Shown: positions 27,309 to 36,231 of the stretch, piece after piece | Layout: each line of letters begins with the position of its first letter | Numbering within the stretch: position 1 is the stretch's first letter | Made by a program: the position numbers and the translations under genes | The notes under the pieces: generated by a model | What the model was told of the DNA's origin: nothing | Database searches by the model: none | The model's input: only the letters and a program-made list of their open reading frames with translations | Source of the DNA: Flavobacterium keumense | GTDB taxonomy: Bacteria > Bacteroidota > Bacteroidia > Flavobacteriales > Flavobacteriaceae | Length of the DNA: 64,000 nt | Assembly (NCBI RefSeq): GCF_029866485.1 | Contig: NZ_CP092332.1 | Coordinates: forward strand, 124,001 to 188,000 | Direction: 5' to 3'

Positions 27309-30300
27309 TTACAACTTTTGTATTTTACCTGAAACAGATATTTTTACTTTGATTGGATTAAATGTGTCCCAACCTGTTTTTCCATCACCAAAACTTTGAA
27401 TTCTGATATAAAATGGTTGGAAATTATTTTGAATTGATGCTTGTGAGCTTTGCCTAAATTCATAAAACTTAGAAGACAATTTTTGCACTCTATACAAATG
27501 CTCTTTCAACATTTCGTAATCTGGGTTTTCCCAATTAATTTCGTCTTCGTTTAATCCTAATACAAACATATCGTTAATGTGTAAGGTAGTTACAATCTCT
27601 TTTCCGTCAAGGGGTAATTGATACCCAGCTTGTCCTGTTCTCTTACGTTCTACTACTGTCCAGAAAGTAACTACATCTTCCTTAAAATTTCCTTTTTCAT
27701 CTTTGTAAATTAAAACATGGTGGTTATTTCTTGGGTTTACCCATTGATTTACATTTTCTTTTAGTTTTTCAGCACCACCAATATTTTCTTTCATTCTTAC
27801 TTTTAAAATAGGAACTGGAGCACCATTTTTATTGGGTAAAAAGATTTGTGGTTGTTTTACTCCGTGTTCGTCAACTACAAAAAAACTATTAGCAGGCACT
27901 TTTTCTTTTACAAAACCGCCCAATTCGTTTACTCGTTTCAATATCAACAAACGTATAGTTTGATCAACTACTTTATCAATTTGTTTTGCCGTTTCTAAGG
28001 AATCAATCGCTTTTCTAACATGATAGGCTTCTTCTCCATTAAAAGTACGCTTACCATAAACCGTTTCTTTATGCAACTGCCCTCTAGCCGCAACACCTAA
28101 ATTAGTATGTTTTTTACCGTTTTTTTCAACGGTTTTGGTTCTAATAGTAATGTCGTTTGCTACTCTTTTATGCGATACTAGTATTTTTTCAACAGCTTTT
28201 TCGGCATCAAAATTAAAGCTTTCCCAAGGTAACGGAAATTGTTTTAAGTCATAATTTCTATTATATCGGTTCCACTTAGATAATTCCTGTACATACGATA
28301 GTTTAGTACAAGCCATTACCAAAGCATCAATAGCATGATGACGGTGGTCTTCTCTAGTTTTAGCATTTTCATCGTTCAAAATATGGTTAAGTCCCCATTT
28401 TTGTCTCAAATTTGAAGTTGCTTGTCCTGGAGAAACCATTACATTTTTGCAAATTTTAGAAAGATAGTTTTTAGCTTCTTTACTGATATAACGGGTATCG
28501 TTTAATTGTCGAGAAGAAAAATCATCATCAAAACTTTGTTTCACAAATCGCTTAAACTTATTATACGAATCTGGATATTCTTTTGTAAATGAAAATAATT
28601 TCAACGCTCTTTCTTTTATTGCTGACCAATTCGCTTCGTCATTTCCATAAAATTCAAAAGGCGTTTTATTTCCCTTTTTAATATTTTCTGTTCCTAAACA
28701 CAAGGTTTTGTTTGAAAAACTATCATTCAACGATTTACTCCATGGATGAATATGTTCTATCTGCCATTTGTTGGTAAACAATTCATTGATAGGTATTGAC
28801 AAACCAGTATAAGGACAAGTTCGTTTACATTCTTCCCACAGTTTAAATTTCAATATATTATCGTGTGATAAATTGGTGTATTTTAACACTTCAAGTTTTA
28901 CTCTATCATTTTCACGTTCTAATCTATTTTGTTCTTTTCTTATTTTACTACGTTGCGATTTAGAAATTTTTAAATCACGAGCCATCTCTACTTTTATTTC
29001 GTCAATTTTTCCATGTTCGTCAATTAGTTCGTTGACTAATTTTCGTAATTCAAATAAAGCTGTAATTACAATAGGATTTTTTATTTGTTGAATTTCCTTA
29101 TCGGCATCTTTTCCTAAAGGTAATTTCTCTACTAATTCAGTTACATCAATTGTGGCAGAGTGATGATATAATCTTCGTAATTGATGGTCAGAAATATTGT
29201 AATCATTCCGCAAAATATCTTTGATAATATCAATAAAACCGCCTTTAGTTTTAGAACGTACAATTCCTTCCACATTATCAATAAGGAAGTTTCTTTTCTC
29301 ATCAGATAATTTTTCCCAATCGGCACCAAATACATTTTTTATTCCACCTAGTACAACCGACACATCATAGGTAAAACCTAATTTAAAAAAAGGTAAAATA
29401 TTAGAAATGGCTTTTCTACTTAAACTAGCATAACCATCTTTAACATTGAATTTTGAAATAGCTTCTGCTTGTTCTTCAGTAAAATTCCATTCTTCTAGAG
29501 CATATTTTTTTAGGTTTGATTTGCTATCAAAAAAATACAAAACATGCCAAATATCTTCTTGCTCCTTTTCTGTAAACTCAAACCATTTTTTACCGAAATA
29601 CTTTTTACTTGATAGATTAGAAATGGTATGAGTTCCTACTATTTTATCGTCATCTTTATAATTGAATTTGAACTCGGCACTTTCTTTTCCAATTACTTTT
29701 CTAATTTTTTTGAAGTCTGGCTTTTCATTGGCATACAAAAATTCCGCGATTTTCTTTTTTTCGTCTTGCGTAATTTTTTTTCCGTTGTATTCAACTGTAT
29801 TTACCCATTGCCATACTCTAAATTGTTCAAAAGGAATTGCACTTATTGGACACTTGGTTTTGGTTGTTTCAAATGAACAATTACCTACTAAATGTTTTTG
29901 CGAACGTAAAGGTCGTTGATGAAATAATATACCATCTTCTTTGTAGCCGTCTAATTTTCTTCCACCAAATTTAGTTTTTAACTCATACGTTAATTCCGAA
30001 TGATATTGAGCTTGTTTGTCCCATATCAATTCAAATTCATCTACGTACATTTTACGAGTAGTGTATCGGTTTCTAATTCGTTCCAAACCATCTTGAAAAG
30101 GTTGATTTTCTTTTGGATAAATTTCAAACAAATAGGATCCCAAAGTTTTATCTTGAATACTCTCTTGAGTTTCTGTTATCCCAATTTTTCCTTCTTTTGG
30201 ATTTCCTTTAAAAATAGCGCCATCATCATTTCCTCCTTTTCTGCTATTACTTAAAAAACCTCGTCTTTGAATTAAATGATACAATATTCTACCAATTTCT

Positions 30301-30686
30301 TCTAAAGATAATGTTTCACTTAAAGCTCTTTGTCTTAATTCATATGGATTTAAAGCAAACCAATTTGCTAATTTATCAGATGGAAACTCTTTTGTCTTCT
30401 TCCAATCTTCAAAATCACTTGCAACCATTGGGCACATTTTATTTTCAAAAAGTGCTTTTAACAGCACTTTCTTTCTTAGTTTTCTTCTAAAAAATTGACG
30501 TCGTACTCCTCTTGCCCCTGTTCTTCCAGCGTTTTTAGAAATTTCTCTTCCTTCCCCTTCTCCAAGGTTTTCAACTCCCATTGGGAATATTCGACTTCCA
30601 ATACCTAAAATTTTATTTTGAGTATCGTCTATTAATGCCCATCCAATACTATTCGTTCCTAAGTCTAATCCTAAAATTTTTGTCAT
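27309..30686 (-). CDS. cas9: CRISPR-associated endonuclease Cas9 (type II-C, compact)
   Basis: The RNA-guided nuclease, 1125 residues, near NmeCas9 in size and shorter than the Cas9s I recall from other flavobacteria (about 1400). Domains: RuvC-I ILGLDLGTNSIGWALID with Asp8; arginine-rich bridge helix about residues 54-75 (GRTGARGVRRQFFRRKLRKK); recognition lobe to about 550; RuvC-II IDEIKVEMARD with Glu567; HNH WQIEHIHPWS with His645 and Asn668 (TENIKKGN); RuvC-III HRHHAIDALV with His784 and Asp787; then a PAM-interacting C-terminal region. All catalytic residues are present, so it should cut both strands. It reads towards the array, opposite to cas1-cas2, and diverges from the tracrRNA. The start ATG at 30686 directly precedes the RuvC-I strand. 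Confidence 0.97.
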   Translation of the reverse strand: MTKILGLDLGTNSIGWALIDDTQNKILGIGSRIFPMGVENLGEGEGREISKNAGRTGARGVRRQFFRRKLRKKVLLKALFENKMCPMVASDFEDWKKTKEFPSDKLANWFALNPYELRQRALSETLSLEEIGRILYHLIQRRGFLSNSRKGGNDDGAIFKGNPKEGKIGITETQESIQDKTLGSYLFEIYPKENQPFQDGLERIRNRYTTRKMYVDEFELIWDKQAQYHSELTYELKTKFGGRKLDGYKEDGILFHQRPLRSQKHLVGNCSFETTKTKCPISAIPFEQFRVWQWVNTVEYNGKKITQDEKKKIAEFLYANEKPDFKKIRKVIGKESAEFKFNYKDDDKIVGTHTISNLSSKKYFGKKWFEFTEKEQEDIWHVLYFFDSKSNLKKYALEEWNFTEEQAEAISKFNVKDGYASLSRKAISNILPFFKLGFTYDVSVVLGGIKNVFGADWEKLSDEKRNFLIDNVEGIVRSKTKGGFIDIIKDILRNDYNISDHQLRRLYHHSATIDVTELVEKLPLGKDADKEIQQIKNPIVITALFELRKLVNELIDEHGKIDEIKVEMARDLKISKSQRSKIRKEQNRLERENDRVKLEVLKYTNLSHDNILKFKLWEECKRTCPYTGLSIPINELFTNKWQIEHIHPWSKSLNDSFSNKTLCLGTENIKKGNKTPFEFYGNDEANWSAIKERALKLFSFTKEYPDSYNKFKRFVKQSFDDDFSSRQLNDTRYISKEAKNYLSKICKNVMVSPGQATSNLRQKWGLNHILNDENAKTREDHRHHAIDALVMACTKLSYVQELSKWNRYNRNYDLKQFPLPWESFNFDAEKAVEKILVSHKRVANDITIRTKTVEKNGKKHTNLGVAARGQLHKETVYGKRTFNGEEAYHVRKAIDSLETAKQIDKVVDQTIRLLILKRVNELGGFVKEKVPANSFFVVDEHGVKQPQIFLPNKNGAPVPILKVRMKENIGGAEKLKENVNQWVNPRNNHHVLIYKDEKGNFKEDVVTFWTVVERKRTGQAGYQLPLDGKEIVTTLHINDMFVLGLNEDEINWENPDYEMLKEHLYRVQKLSSKFYEFRQSSQASIQNNFQPFYIRIQSFGDGKTGWDTFNPIKVKISVSGKIQKL

Positions 30687-30750
30687 TGTATGTAAGATTT
30701 GGTTTAGCTAATTTAATTAAAAAAAATATAGATATATAATTTAATTTAAT

Positions 30751-30758
30751 TAAATTTG
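30751..30758 (+). promoter_or_regulatory. Candidate -7 element (TAnnTTTG) for the tracrRNA
   Basis: TAAATTTG fits the Bacteroidota -7 consensus and lies about 14 bp before the anti-repeat. No clear -33 TTG was found at the usual distance in the AT-rich upstream DNA. Confidence 0.5.
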
Positions 30759-30764
30759 TTCCAG

Positions 30765-30858
30765 ATTAAACTTTCTAATCTTTAATCTTATCACAATAAG
30801 GCTATGTGCCGTAGATGAAAATCTTTAGTCCTGCTTCGGTGGGACTTTTTATTTTTTT
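30765..30858 (+). ncRNA. tracrRNA of the type II-C system
   Basis: The anti-repeat at 30772-30796 (TTTCTAATCTTTAATCTTAT then CACAA) matches the plus-strand array repeat except for a few bases, so it can pair with the crRNA repeat. A short nexus-like stem follows (GGC-TATGT-GCC around 30800-30810), then a terminator hairpin AGTCC/GGACT with a TTCG loop (30827-30846) and T-rich tail to about 30858. It diverges from cas9, whose start is about 80 bp away. The 5' end is estimated from the -7 element. Confidence 0.88.
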
Positions 30859-30896
30859 GTCTTGTTCTGAAAAAAGTTGACTAAAAATTAAGAATT

Positions 30897-31271
30897 ATGT
30901 CAACAACAAAAGAATTCCAAAAATTAAAGAGAGCTCCTCAAATTTATAGTGAGGCTTTCAAAAGACAAGTTGTAAGTGAATTTGAGCGAGGTTTATTTAC
31001 TAAAGCAGAACTTCGTAGACGCTACACTATTTTAGGTAATAATTGTATTCCAAGGTGGTTAAAAAAATATGGTAAATTTACCTATGAAGATAAATTAACA
31101 CTTGGTAGACCTATGAAAGACCCGCAGCAACAAAGAATCAAAGAATTAGAAGCTCAATTAACTAAAAAAGAAGAAGAACTAAAAGTTTTCAAACGATTTA
31201 TCGAAATAGCCGAACGCGAACTTAAAATTGACATTGTAAAAAAGTCTGGTTCCAAGCAGTCGAAGAAATAA
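30897..31271 (+). CDS. IS3-family transposase OrfA
   Basis: A 124-residue DNA-binding subunit. The helix-turn-helix region runs from YSEAFKRQVVSEFERG through FTKAELRRRYTI to CIPRWLKKYG. A leucine/glutamate-rich coiled coil follows (RIKELEAQLTKKEEELKVFK), typical for IS3 OrfA dimerisation. Near its end lies the slippery run AAAAAAG (31238-31244), at which ribosomes can shift to the -1 frame and join orfB to make the OrfAB transposase. Confidence 0.9.
   Translation: MSTTKEFQKLKRAPQIYSEAFKRQVVSEFERGLFTKAELRRRYTILGNNCIPRWLKKYGKFTYEDKLTLGRPMKDPQQQRIKELEAQLTKKEEELKVFKRFIEIAERELKIDIVKKSGSKQSKK
31238..31244 (+). promoter_or_regulatory. Programmed -1 frameshift site AAAAAAG
   Basis: A classic IS3-family slippery heptamer near the end of orfA. 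After slipping, the -1 frame continues without stop into orfB. Confidence 0.8.
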
Positions 31272-31285
31272 GCACAAGTAGTTTA

Positions 31286-32164
31286 TTGACAACTTATGAG
31301 TTATGCCAACTGTTTGGATATACAAAACAGGCATTTTACAAACGGAAATCCAGCGTTAAAACATCTAAATATAGCTCAGAATTATTACGAAGTTTAGTTC
31401 TAAATGTTCGTAAGCAATTACCTCGAACTGGGGGTAAGAAACTTTATGTAATGTTACAAAATGAATTTATAAAACATCAAATATCAATTGGAAGAGATAC
31501 CTTTTTAGATTTTTTAAAAGCCGAATATTTACAAGTTCCTAAAGCCCGAAGATATTATAAAACAACAAACTCAAGACATTGGATGAGACGTTATCCAAAT
31601 TTAATTAGTACTATAGAACTTAACAGACCTGAACAAGTTTGGGTTGCTGATATAACTTATTTACGAACAAAAGAAAAAACATATTATTTACATTTACTCA
31701 CAGATGCTTGTTCAAAAAAAATAGTAGGTCATCAACTATCAGATAATTTAATGAGTTCAACTACAGTAAAAGCTTTAAAAATGGCTTTAATTGACAGAAA
31801 AACACAAAATGAACTCATTCACCATTCCGATAGAGGTTTACAATATTGCAGTAAAGAGTATACTGATTTGTTAAAGAAAAACAACATTTTTATTAGTATG
31901 ACACAAGCATACGATCCCTATGAAAACGCAATAGCTGAAAGAGTAAATGGAATCTTAAAAGAAGAATTTGGTTTGTATGAAATCTTTGAAAACTATCAAA
32001 ATTTAAACAAACAAGTCACACAAGCGATTGCTTTATATAACAATTTTAGGATACATATGTCTATTGATATGATAACTCCAAACCAAGCACATCAACAAAA
32101 AACAATACATTTAAAACAATGGAAAAAAATAAATCGTAACAGAATTAATTCTGTTACGATTTAA
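31286..32164 (+). CDS. IS3-family transposase OrfB (DDE catalytic part)
   Basis: A 292-residue rve-type integrase. DDE residues: VWVADITYLRT (Asp), IHHSDRGLQYCS (Asp), and PYENAIAERVNGILKEEF (Glu). The labelled start is a TTG. The frame is open upstream through KVWFQAVEEISTSSLLTTYE to the AAAAAAG site, so the real product is probably the OrfAB fusion made by -1 frameshifting. The last codons and stop lie inside a perfect palindrome at 32131-32162. It looks functional, so the IS may still be mobile. Confidence 0.92.
   Translation: MTTYELCQLFGYTKQAFYKRKSSVKTSKYSSELLRSLVLNVRKQLPRTGGKKLYVMLQNEFIKHQISIGRDTFLDFLKAEYLQVPKARRYYKTTNSRHWMRRYPNLISTIELNRPEQVWVADITYLRTKEKTYYLHLLTDACSKKIVGHQLSDNLMSSTTVKALKMALIDRKTQNELIHHSDRGLQYCSKEYTDLLKKNNIFISMTQAYDPYENAIAERVNGILKEEFGLYEIFENYQNLNKQVTQAIALYNNFRIHMSIDMITPNQAHQQKTIHLKQWKKINRNRINSVTI
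32131..32162. terminator. Perfect 32-bp palindrome at the end of the IS3 orfB
   Basis: AAATCGTAACAGAATT is followed directly by its reverse complement. It overlaps the last codons and stop of orfB and could terminate transcription or block read-through into the IS end. There is no long T-run. Confidence 0.6.
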
Positions 32165-32445
32165 CTATTTTTGAATTATTAACGAGTCAACCTTTTTTAG
32201 GACAACTCATTTGACTAATTATTAGGAGATTTTTTTAAAATTTTAGTAAAAAAATTTAACCAAGTTGTTTTGTCTGATTATTTATAAAGTTAAATTTTCA
32301 ATCAACATAAATCTAACTAATTCGATATTTGTACCTACGCCCTTTGAGGTTTTTTTATAGACTCAAATAAGTCTATAAAATCTTCCATTTCGTCAACTAA
32401 AGATTCGATTTTTTGGTCTGAATAGTCTACTAGTTGTACCAATGA

Positions 32446-32473
32446 CCTCAAGAGAAATCTTGAGGTTTTTTTT
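32446..32473 (+). terminator. Rho-independent terminator
   Basis: CCTCAAGA, loop GAAA, TCTTGAGG, then eight T residues. It lies between the IS and the gene at 32543. The rest of 32205-32445 holds no convincing gene; a weak hairpin TATAGACT/AGTCTATA lies near 32355. Confidence 0.75.
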
Positions 32474-32542
32474 ATATTTAAAATTTAAAGAAGATTTCAT
32501 TTTGATTTTATCCAATACAGCACCATTTTTTCCATTCTTAAT

Positions 32543-33724
32543 TTGTACTTTTATCAAAATTTCTATCCCGAATTGAAAGCTGTTTATTCACACACTATTT
32601 ATTCAACTATTAACCATCTGCCGAAAGAGTGGGATGAATTAGCCGCTTCCACCATTTTCTTATCAAAAGAATACCTTGCTATTCTTGAAAAATCAGCTCC
32701 TATAAATATGAGTTGCCACTTCATCGGTATATTTGATAAAGAGACTTTGGTTGGGATAGCCGTTTCGCAATTTATAGATCTAAACCAATTAGAATCTTTT
32801 GGAGAACGAGACCAATGCATCAAATCTTCGGTACGCAATATTGTATTTAAAAATTTCTGTTCCCACATATTATTGATTGGAAACAATACATTAACTGGAC
32901 AAAACGCTTTTGTAATTTCAGAAAATGCCAATCCAACTGAAGTTTTAAAAACACTCCAAAAAGCCGTAATAGCACTCAAAGCCATTTTCAAGGCTAAAGG
33001 AAAAAAAGTACATATGTGCGGGTTAAAAGATTTTTGCGAAGACAAATTAAATTTATTAGAAATCCCTGAATTCAAACCTTATTTACGTTTTTCTACCCAA
33101 CCCAATATGATTTTCACTGTGCGAGACCATTGGAAAACAGAAGAAGATTACGTAGCCGCCTTGTCCAAAAAATACCGAGACCAATACAAACGCGCCAGAA
33201 AAAAAGCAACGGGACTTGTTAAAAAACAATTGTCTTTGGAAGAAATAATGGCTCAAGAAGATACAATATATGATTTGTACCACCATGTAGCCAAAAATGC
33301 ACCGTTCAATACATTCTTTTTACCTAGAAACCATTTTGCTGTTTTCAAAGAACAACTTCAAGAGAACTTTTTGTTTTACGGCTATTTTGAAAATGACAGG
33401 CTAATTGGCTTCAATACCTTAATTAAAAATGGGACTGATTTGGATACCTACTTTTTAGGTTATGATGATAGCCTTCAAAGAGAGAAAATGTTGTATTTGA
33501 ACATGCTATACGACATGATTGGCTATGCTATCAAAGAACAATTTAAGACGGTTATTTTTGCCCGAACTGCTTTAGAAATTAAAAGCTCGGTAGGCGCATC
33601 TCCTTTAAAAATGTACGGTTTGATGAGTCATGACAATACATTAATTAATAGCCAACTCGATTTCTTTTTCCGCTATTTAGAACCAGAAACGGTTTGGAAA
33701 GAGCGCCATCCTTTTCAGGATTAA
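32543..33724 (+). CDS. FemAB/GNAT-like acyltransferase of unknown substrate
   Basis: About 393 residues. The pattern fits the tandem GNAT fold of FemAB-like proteins: an N-terminal GNAT-like half (HFIGIFDKETLVGIAVSQFI), a central basic stretch YVAALSKKYRDQYKRARKKA typical of this group, and a C-terminal half (FLFYGYFENDRLIGFNTLIK, then GYDDSLQREKMLYLNMLYDM). Relatives transfer acyl or aminoacyl groups to small molecules or cell-wall precursors; nothing here shows which. The start given is a TTG because no ATG lies near the homologous N-terminus (next Met at residue 59), so it is uncertain. It is monocistronic and convergent with the ABC-F gene. Confidence 0.7.
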   Translation: MYFYQNFYPELKAVYSHTIYSTINHLPKEWDELAASTIFLSKEYLAILEKSAPINMSCHFIGIFDKETLVGIAVSQFIDLNQLESFGERDQCIKSSVRNIVFKNFCSHILLIGNNTLTGQNAFVISENANPTEVLKTLQKAVIALKAIFKAKGKKVHMCGLKDFCEDKLNLLEIPEFKPYLRFSTQPNMIFTVRDHWKTEEDYVAALSKKYRDQYKRARKKATGLVKKQLSLEEIMAQEDTIYDLYHHVAKNAPFNTFFLPRNHFAVFKEQLQENFLFYGYFENDRLIGFNTLIKNGTDLDTYFLGYDDSLQREKMLYLNMLYDMIGYAIKEQFKTVIFARTALEIKSSVGASPLKMYGLMSHDNTLINSQLDFFFRYLEPETVWKERHPFQD

Positions 33725-33871
33725 GTTTTTTTTACTTTTGCCGCTAAGGCGCTAGGACGCAAAAAACTCAAATTAAACTATCATCTCTGATTTGCAAAGT
33801 CTCCTGACTTTGTGTCAATAAAAAGAATAGCTATCGGTCTGTAAATTAGCCGCAAAGACACTCGGTCAAAC

Positions 33872-35782
33872 TCAATTCAAACTATCAATTTCTTCCTGAA
33901 CGGTTTCCCAATCAATTAATAATTGATCTAATTCTGACTTCTTTTTATTATAGGCGGTAAAAAAAGACGCATCTTCAATATGTTTGTCATAATTGGAGGC
34001 TAACATTTTATCATCGTGCTGAATATCTTTCTCCAATTGCTGGATTTGACTTTCAATTTTACTCAATCTATTTTGAAGAGTTTTTACTTTTTTCTGATCT
34101 TCGTAGGATACTTTTTTGTTTTCTTTTGGGGCTTCTTTTTTAGCAATGTCTTGTTTCTCAACTTCACGCATGTTTTCTAAATTGCGCTGCTCCAAAAAGA
34201 AATTAATATCACCTAAATATTCTTTTATTTTTTGGTCTTTGAATTCGTACACAATATTAGACATTCCTTGCAAGAAATCCCTATCGTGAGAAACCAATAA
34301 CAAGGTGCCTCCAAATTTTTGTAAAGCCGCTTTCAACACATTCTTTGATTTAATATCCAAATGATTCGTTGGCTCATCCATCAACAACACATTAATGGGT
34401 TGCAACAACAATTTACACAAGGCCAAACGGTTTCTTTCCCCTCCCGAAAGCACTTTTACTTTCTTTTCTACATCATCGCCGCGAAATAAAAACGCCCCTA
34501 ACATATCACGCACTTTCATTCGATTAGTGTCGGTTGCCGCATTTTCCATCGTTTGTAACAACGTTAATTCCCCATCCAAATATTCGGCTTGGTTTTGGGC
34601 AAAATACCCCAACTGAACGTTATGTCCCAATTTAATCGAACCCTCGTATTCAAACTCGTTTACTATCGCTTTGATGAAAGTTGATTTTCCCTGACCATTT
34701 TGACCCACAAAAGCAATTTTACTGCCACGTTCTACGAGTAAATTGATGTCTTTTAAAATGATTTTATCGCCGTAACTTTTGGTTACATTTTCAGCCTCCA
34801 CCACTACTCTACCCGGCTCTTTTGACACTGGAAAAGAAATATTCATCACTGAATTATCATCTTCGTCCACCTCAATGCGTTCTACTTTATCTAATTTTTT
34901 AATCAACGATTGCGCCATCGAAGCCTTGGAAGCTTTGGCACGAAACTTCTCAATTAGTTTTTCTGTTTCTTCAATTTTTTTAGCTTGATTTTTTTGAGTA
35001 GCCAATTGCTTTTCGCGAATTTCATGTCGTAATTCTAAATATTGCGAATAGGGTTTGTTGAAATCGTAGGCTTTTCCTAGTGAAATTTCGATAGTTCTAT
35101 TGGTTACATTGTCTAAAAACATCTTATCGTGAGAAACTATCACCACAACTCCAGGAAAATTTCGTAAAAATCCTTCTAACCAAATGATACTCTCAATATC
35201 CAAGTGGTTCGTTGGCTCATCTAGCAACAAAATATCATTGGATTGCAATAATAATTTTGCCAACTCAATACGCATGCGCCAACCTCCTGAGAAAGTTTCC
35301 GTTTGATTGTTAAAATCCTCTCTTTTAAAACCCAATCCCAACAGAATTTTTTCGGTATCGCCTACATAATTGTAACCCCCTAATAATTCAAATCGGTGCG
35401 TATAATCAGATAAATCTTCTATGATTTTGGAATATTCTTCACTTTCATAATCGGTTCGGGTTACCAATTGATGATTGATTTCTTCTAGCTTTTTTTCGAC
35501 AATTTTAATTTCGGTAAACGCTTCATACGCTTCCTCCAAAACCGTTCTTCCTTGTTCAAAATCAATGTCTTGGCGAAGAAATCCCATCTTAATTTCTTTC
35601 TCTTGGGCAATACTTCCCGAATCTGGAGCAAAATCACGTGCTAAAATTTTTAGCATGGTCGATTTTCCAGCACCATTTTTACCTACAAGACCTACTCGGT
35701 CTCCGGCACCAAGGCGAAAAGTAACTTCTTCAAATAAATAAGAACCCCCGAATGAAACGGATAAATTGTGAATATTAAGCAT
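33872..35782 (-). CDS. ABC-F family ATPase
   Basis: A 636-residue soluble protein with two ATP-binding cassettes and no membrane segments. Cassette 1: Walker A GLVGKNGAGKST (about 32-42), signature FSGGW (164-168), Walker B ILLLDEPTNHLD. Cassette 2: Walker A FVGQNGQGKST (about 358-368), LSGGERNRLALCKLL, VLLMDEPTNHLD. The linker between them is basic and helical (EKLIEKFRAKASKASMAQSL), and a coiled-coil tail (VKTLQNRLSKIESQIQQLEK) ends the protein, as in the Uup/YheS branch. ABC-F proteins act on ribosomes, for example rescuing stalled complexes; the exact role is not shown. It is monocistronic, with a divergent promoter for the DUF983 gene just upstream. Confidence 0.93.
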   Translation of the reverse strand: MLNIHNLSVSFGGSYLFEEVTFRLGAGDRVGLVGKNGAGKSTMLKILARDFAPDSGSIAQEKEIKMGFLRQDIDFEQGRTVLEEAYEAFTEIKIVEKKLEEINHQLVTRTDYESEEYSKIIEDLSDYTHRFELLGGYNYVGDTEKILLGLGFKREDFNNQTETFSGGWRMRIELAKLLLQSNDILLLDEPTNHLDIESIIWLEGFLRNFPGVVVIVSHDKMFLDNVTNRTIEISLGKAYDFNKPYSQYLELRHEIREKQLATQKNQAKKIEETEKLIEKFRAKASKASMAQSLIKKLDKVERIEVDEDDNSVMNISFPVSKEPGRVVVEAENVTKSYGDKIILKDINLLVERGSKIAFVGQNGQGKSTFIKAIVNEFEYEGSIKLGHNVQLGYFAQNQAEYLDGELTLLQTMENAATDTNRMKVRDMLGAFLFRGDDVEKKVKVLSGGERNRLALCKLLLQPINVLLMDEPTNHLDIKSKNVLKAALQKFGGTLLLVSHDRDFLQGMSNIVYEFKDQKIKEYLGDINFFLEQRNLENMREVEKQDIAKKEAPKENKKVSYEDQKKVKTLQNRLSKIESQIQQLEKDIQHDDKMLASNYDKHIEDASFFTAYNKKKSELDQLLIDWETVQEEIDSLN

Positions 35783-35802
35783 AGTTTGTGACTAATGTTA
35801 CA

Positions 35803-35830
35803 TTGGTACTTTCAAAAAAATGTACCTTTG
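35803..35830 (+). promoter_or_regulatory. Bacteroidota-type promoter for the DUF983 gene
   Basis: TTG (35803-35805), 17 bp, then TACCTTTG (35823-35830), matching TTG/TAnnTTTG. The ATG at 35847 follows 16 bp downstream of the -7 box. Confidence 0.65.
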
Positions 35831-35846
35831 TTAAAAATTTTTGCAA

Positions 35847-36230
35847 ATGTTAAAAAAAGGATCCAAACTAAATAGTATTTTAACAGGAAGTTGTCCTAAA
35901 TGTCAAAATGAAAGTATGTATGTAGATAAAAATCCACTGCATTTAGGAAATGTCTTAAAAATGAATGAAAATTGTAGCCATTGTGGTTTGAAATATCAAA
36001 TAGAACCTTCCTTCTTTTATGGCGCCATGTATGTGAGTTATGCCTTAAACGTAGCCGTTGGTGTAGCTGCATTTATCATTTCTCATATTTTCATTGGATT
36101 AAATCTTGTACAATCATTTATTGCCATCATAGTAACACTTATCATTACCTTTCCATTTGTGTTAAGATGGGCAAGAAATAGCTACATCAATATGTTTATA
36201 TCCTACGATCCAAACGCTTCTAAAGAATAA
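35847..36230 (+). CDS. DUF983 family membrane protein
   Basis: A 127-residue product. It starts with a zinc-ribbon-like region (SCPKCQNESMYV, then NCSHCGLKYQIEPSFFYGAM), two CxxC pairs about 30 residues apart, followed by two transmembrane helices (YALNVAVGVAAFIISHIFI and FIAIIVTLIITFPFVLRWA). This is the DUF983 layout; the function of the family is not established. I use the ATG at 35847 rather than the TTG two codons upstream. It ends 1 bp before the convergent FAD oxidoreductase gene. Confidence 0.88.
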   Translation: MLKKGSKLNSILTGSCPKCQNESMYVDKNPLHLGNVLKMNENCSHCGLKYQIEPSFFYGAMYVSYALNVAVGVAAFIISHIFIGLNLVQSFIAIIVTLIITFPFVLRWARNSYINMFISYDPNASKE

Positions 36231-36231
36231 C

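Larger units (their letters stand above)
30863..32204 (+). mobile_element. IS3-family insertion sequence, apparently intact
   Basis: Imperfect terminal inverted repeats bound the element: TGTTCTGAAAAAAGTTGACT at the left end and the inverse of TGTCCTAAAAAAGGTTGACT at the right. Between them are orfA and orfB in a -1 frame relation. The element is about 1342 bp. No clear target-site duplication was found at the flanks (GTCT and ACTC). The left end lies four bases past the tracrRNA terminator T-run. Confidence 0.85.

Noticed and set aside
28873..30254. Several plus-strand ORFs of 60-85 codons across cas9
   Set aside because: Antisense shadows of the cas9 frame, with no features of their own.
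32340..32445. Minus-strand reading SLVQLVDYSDQKIESLVDEM and on to KKPQRA
   Set aside because: It looks protein-like but has no start codon and runs through the terminator hairpin at 32446. It may be a remnant, but the evidence is too thin for a gene call.
33725..33871. Repeated GCCGCTAAGGCGC and GCCGCAAAGACAC-like intergenic DNA
   Set aside because: It resembles scattered low-information repeats common in flavobacterial gaps, and no structure or function could be supported.
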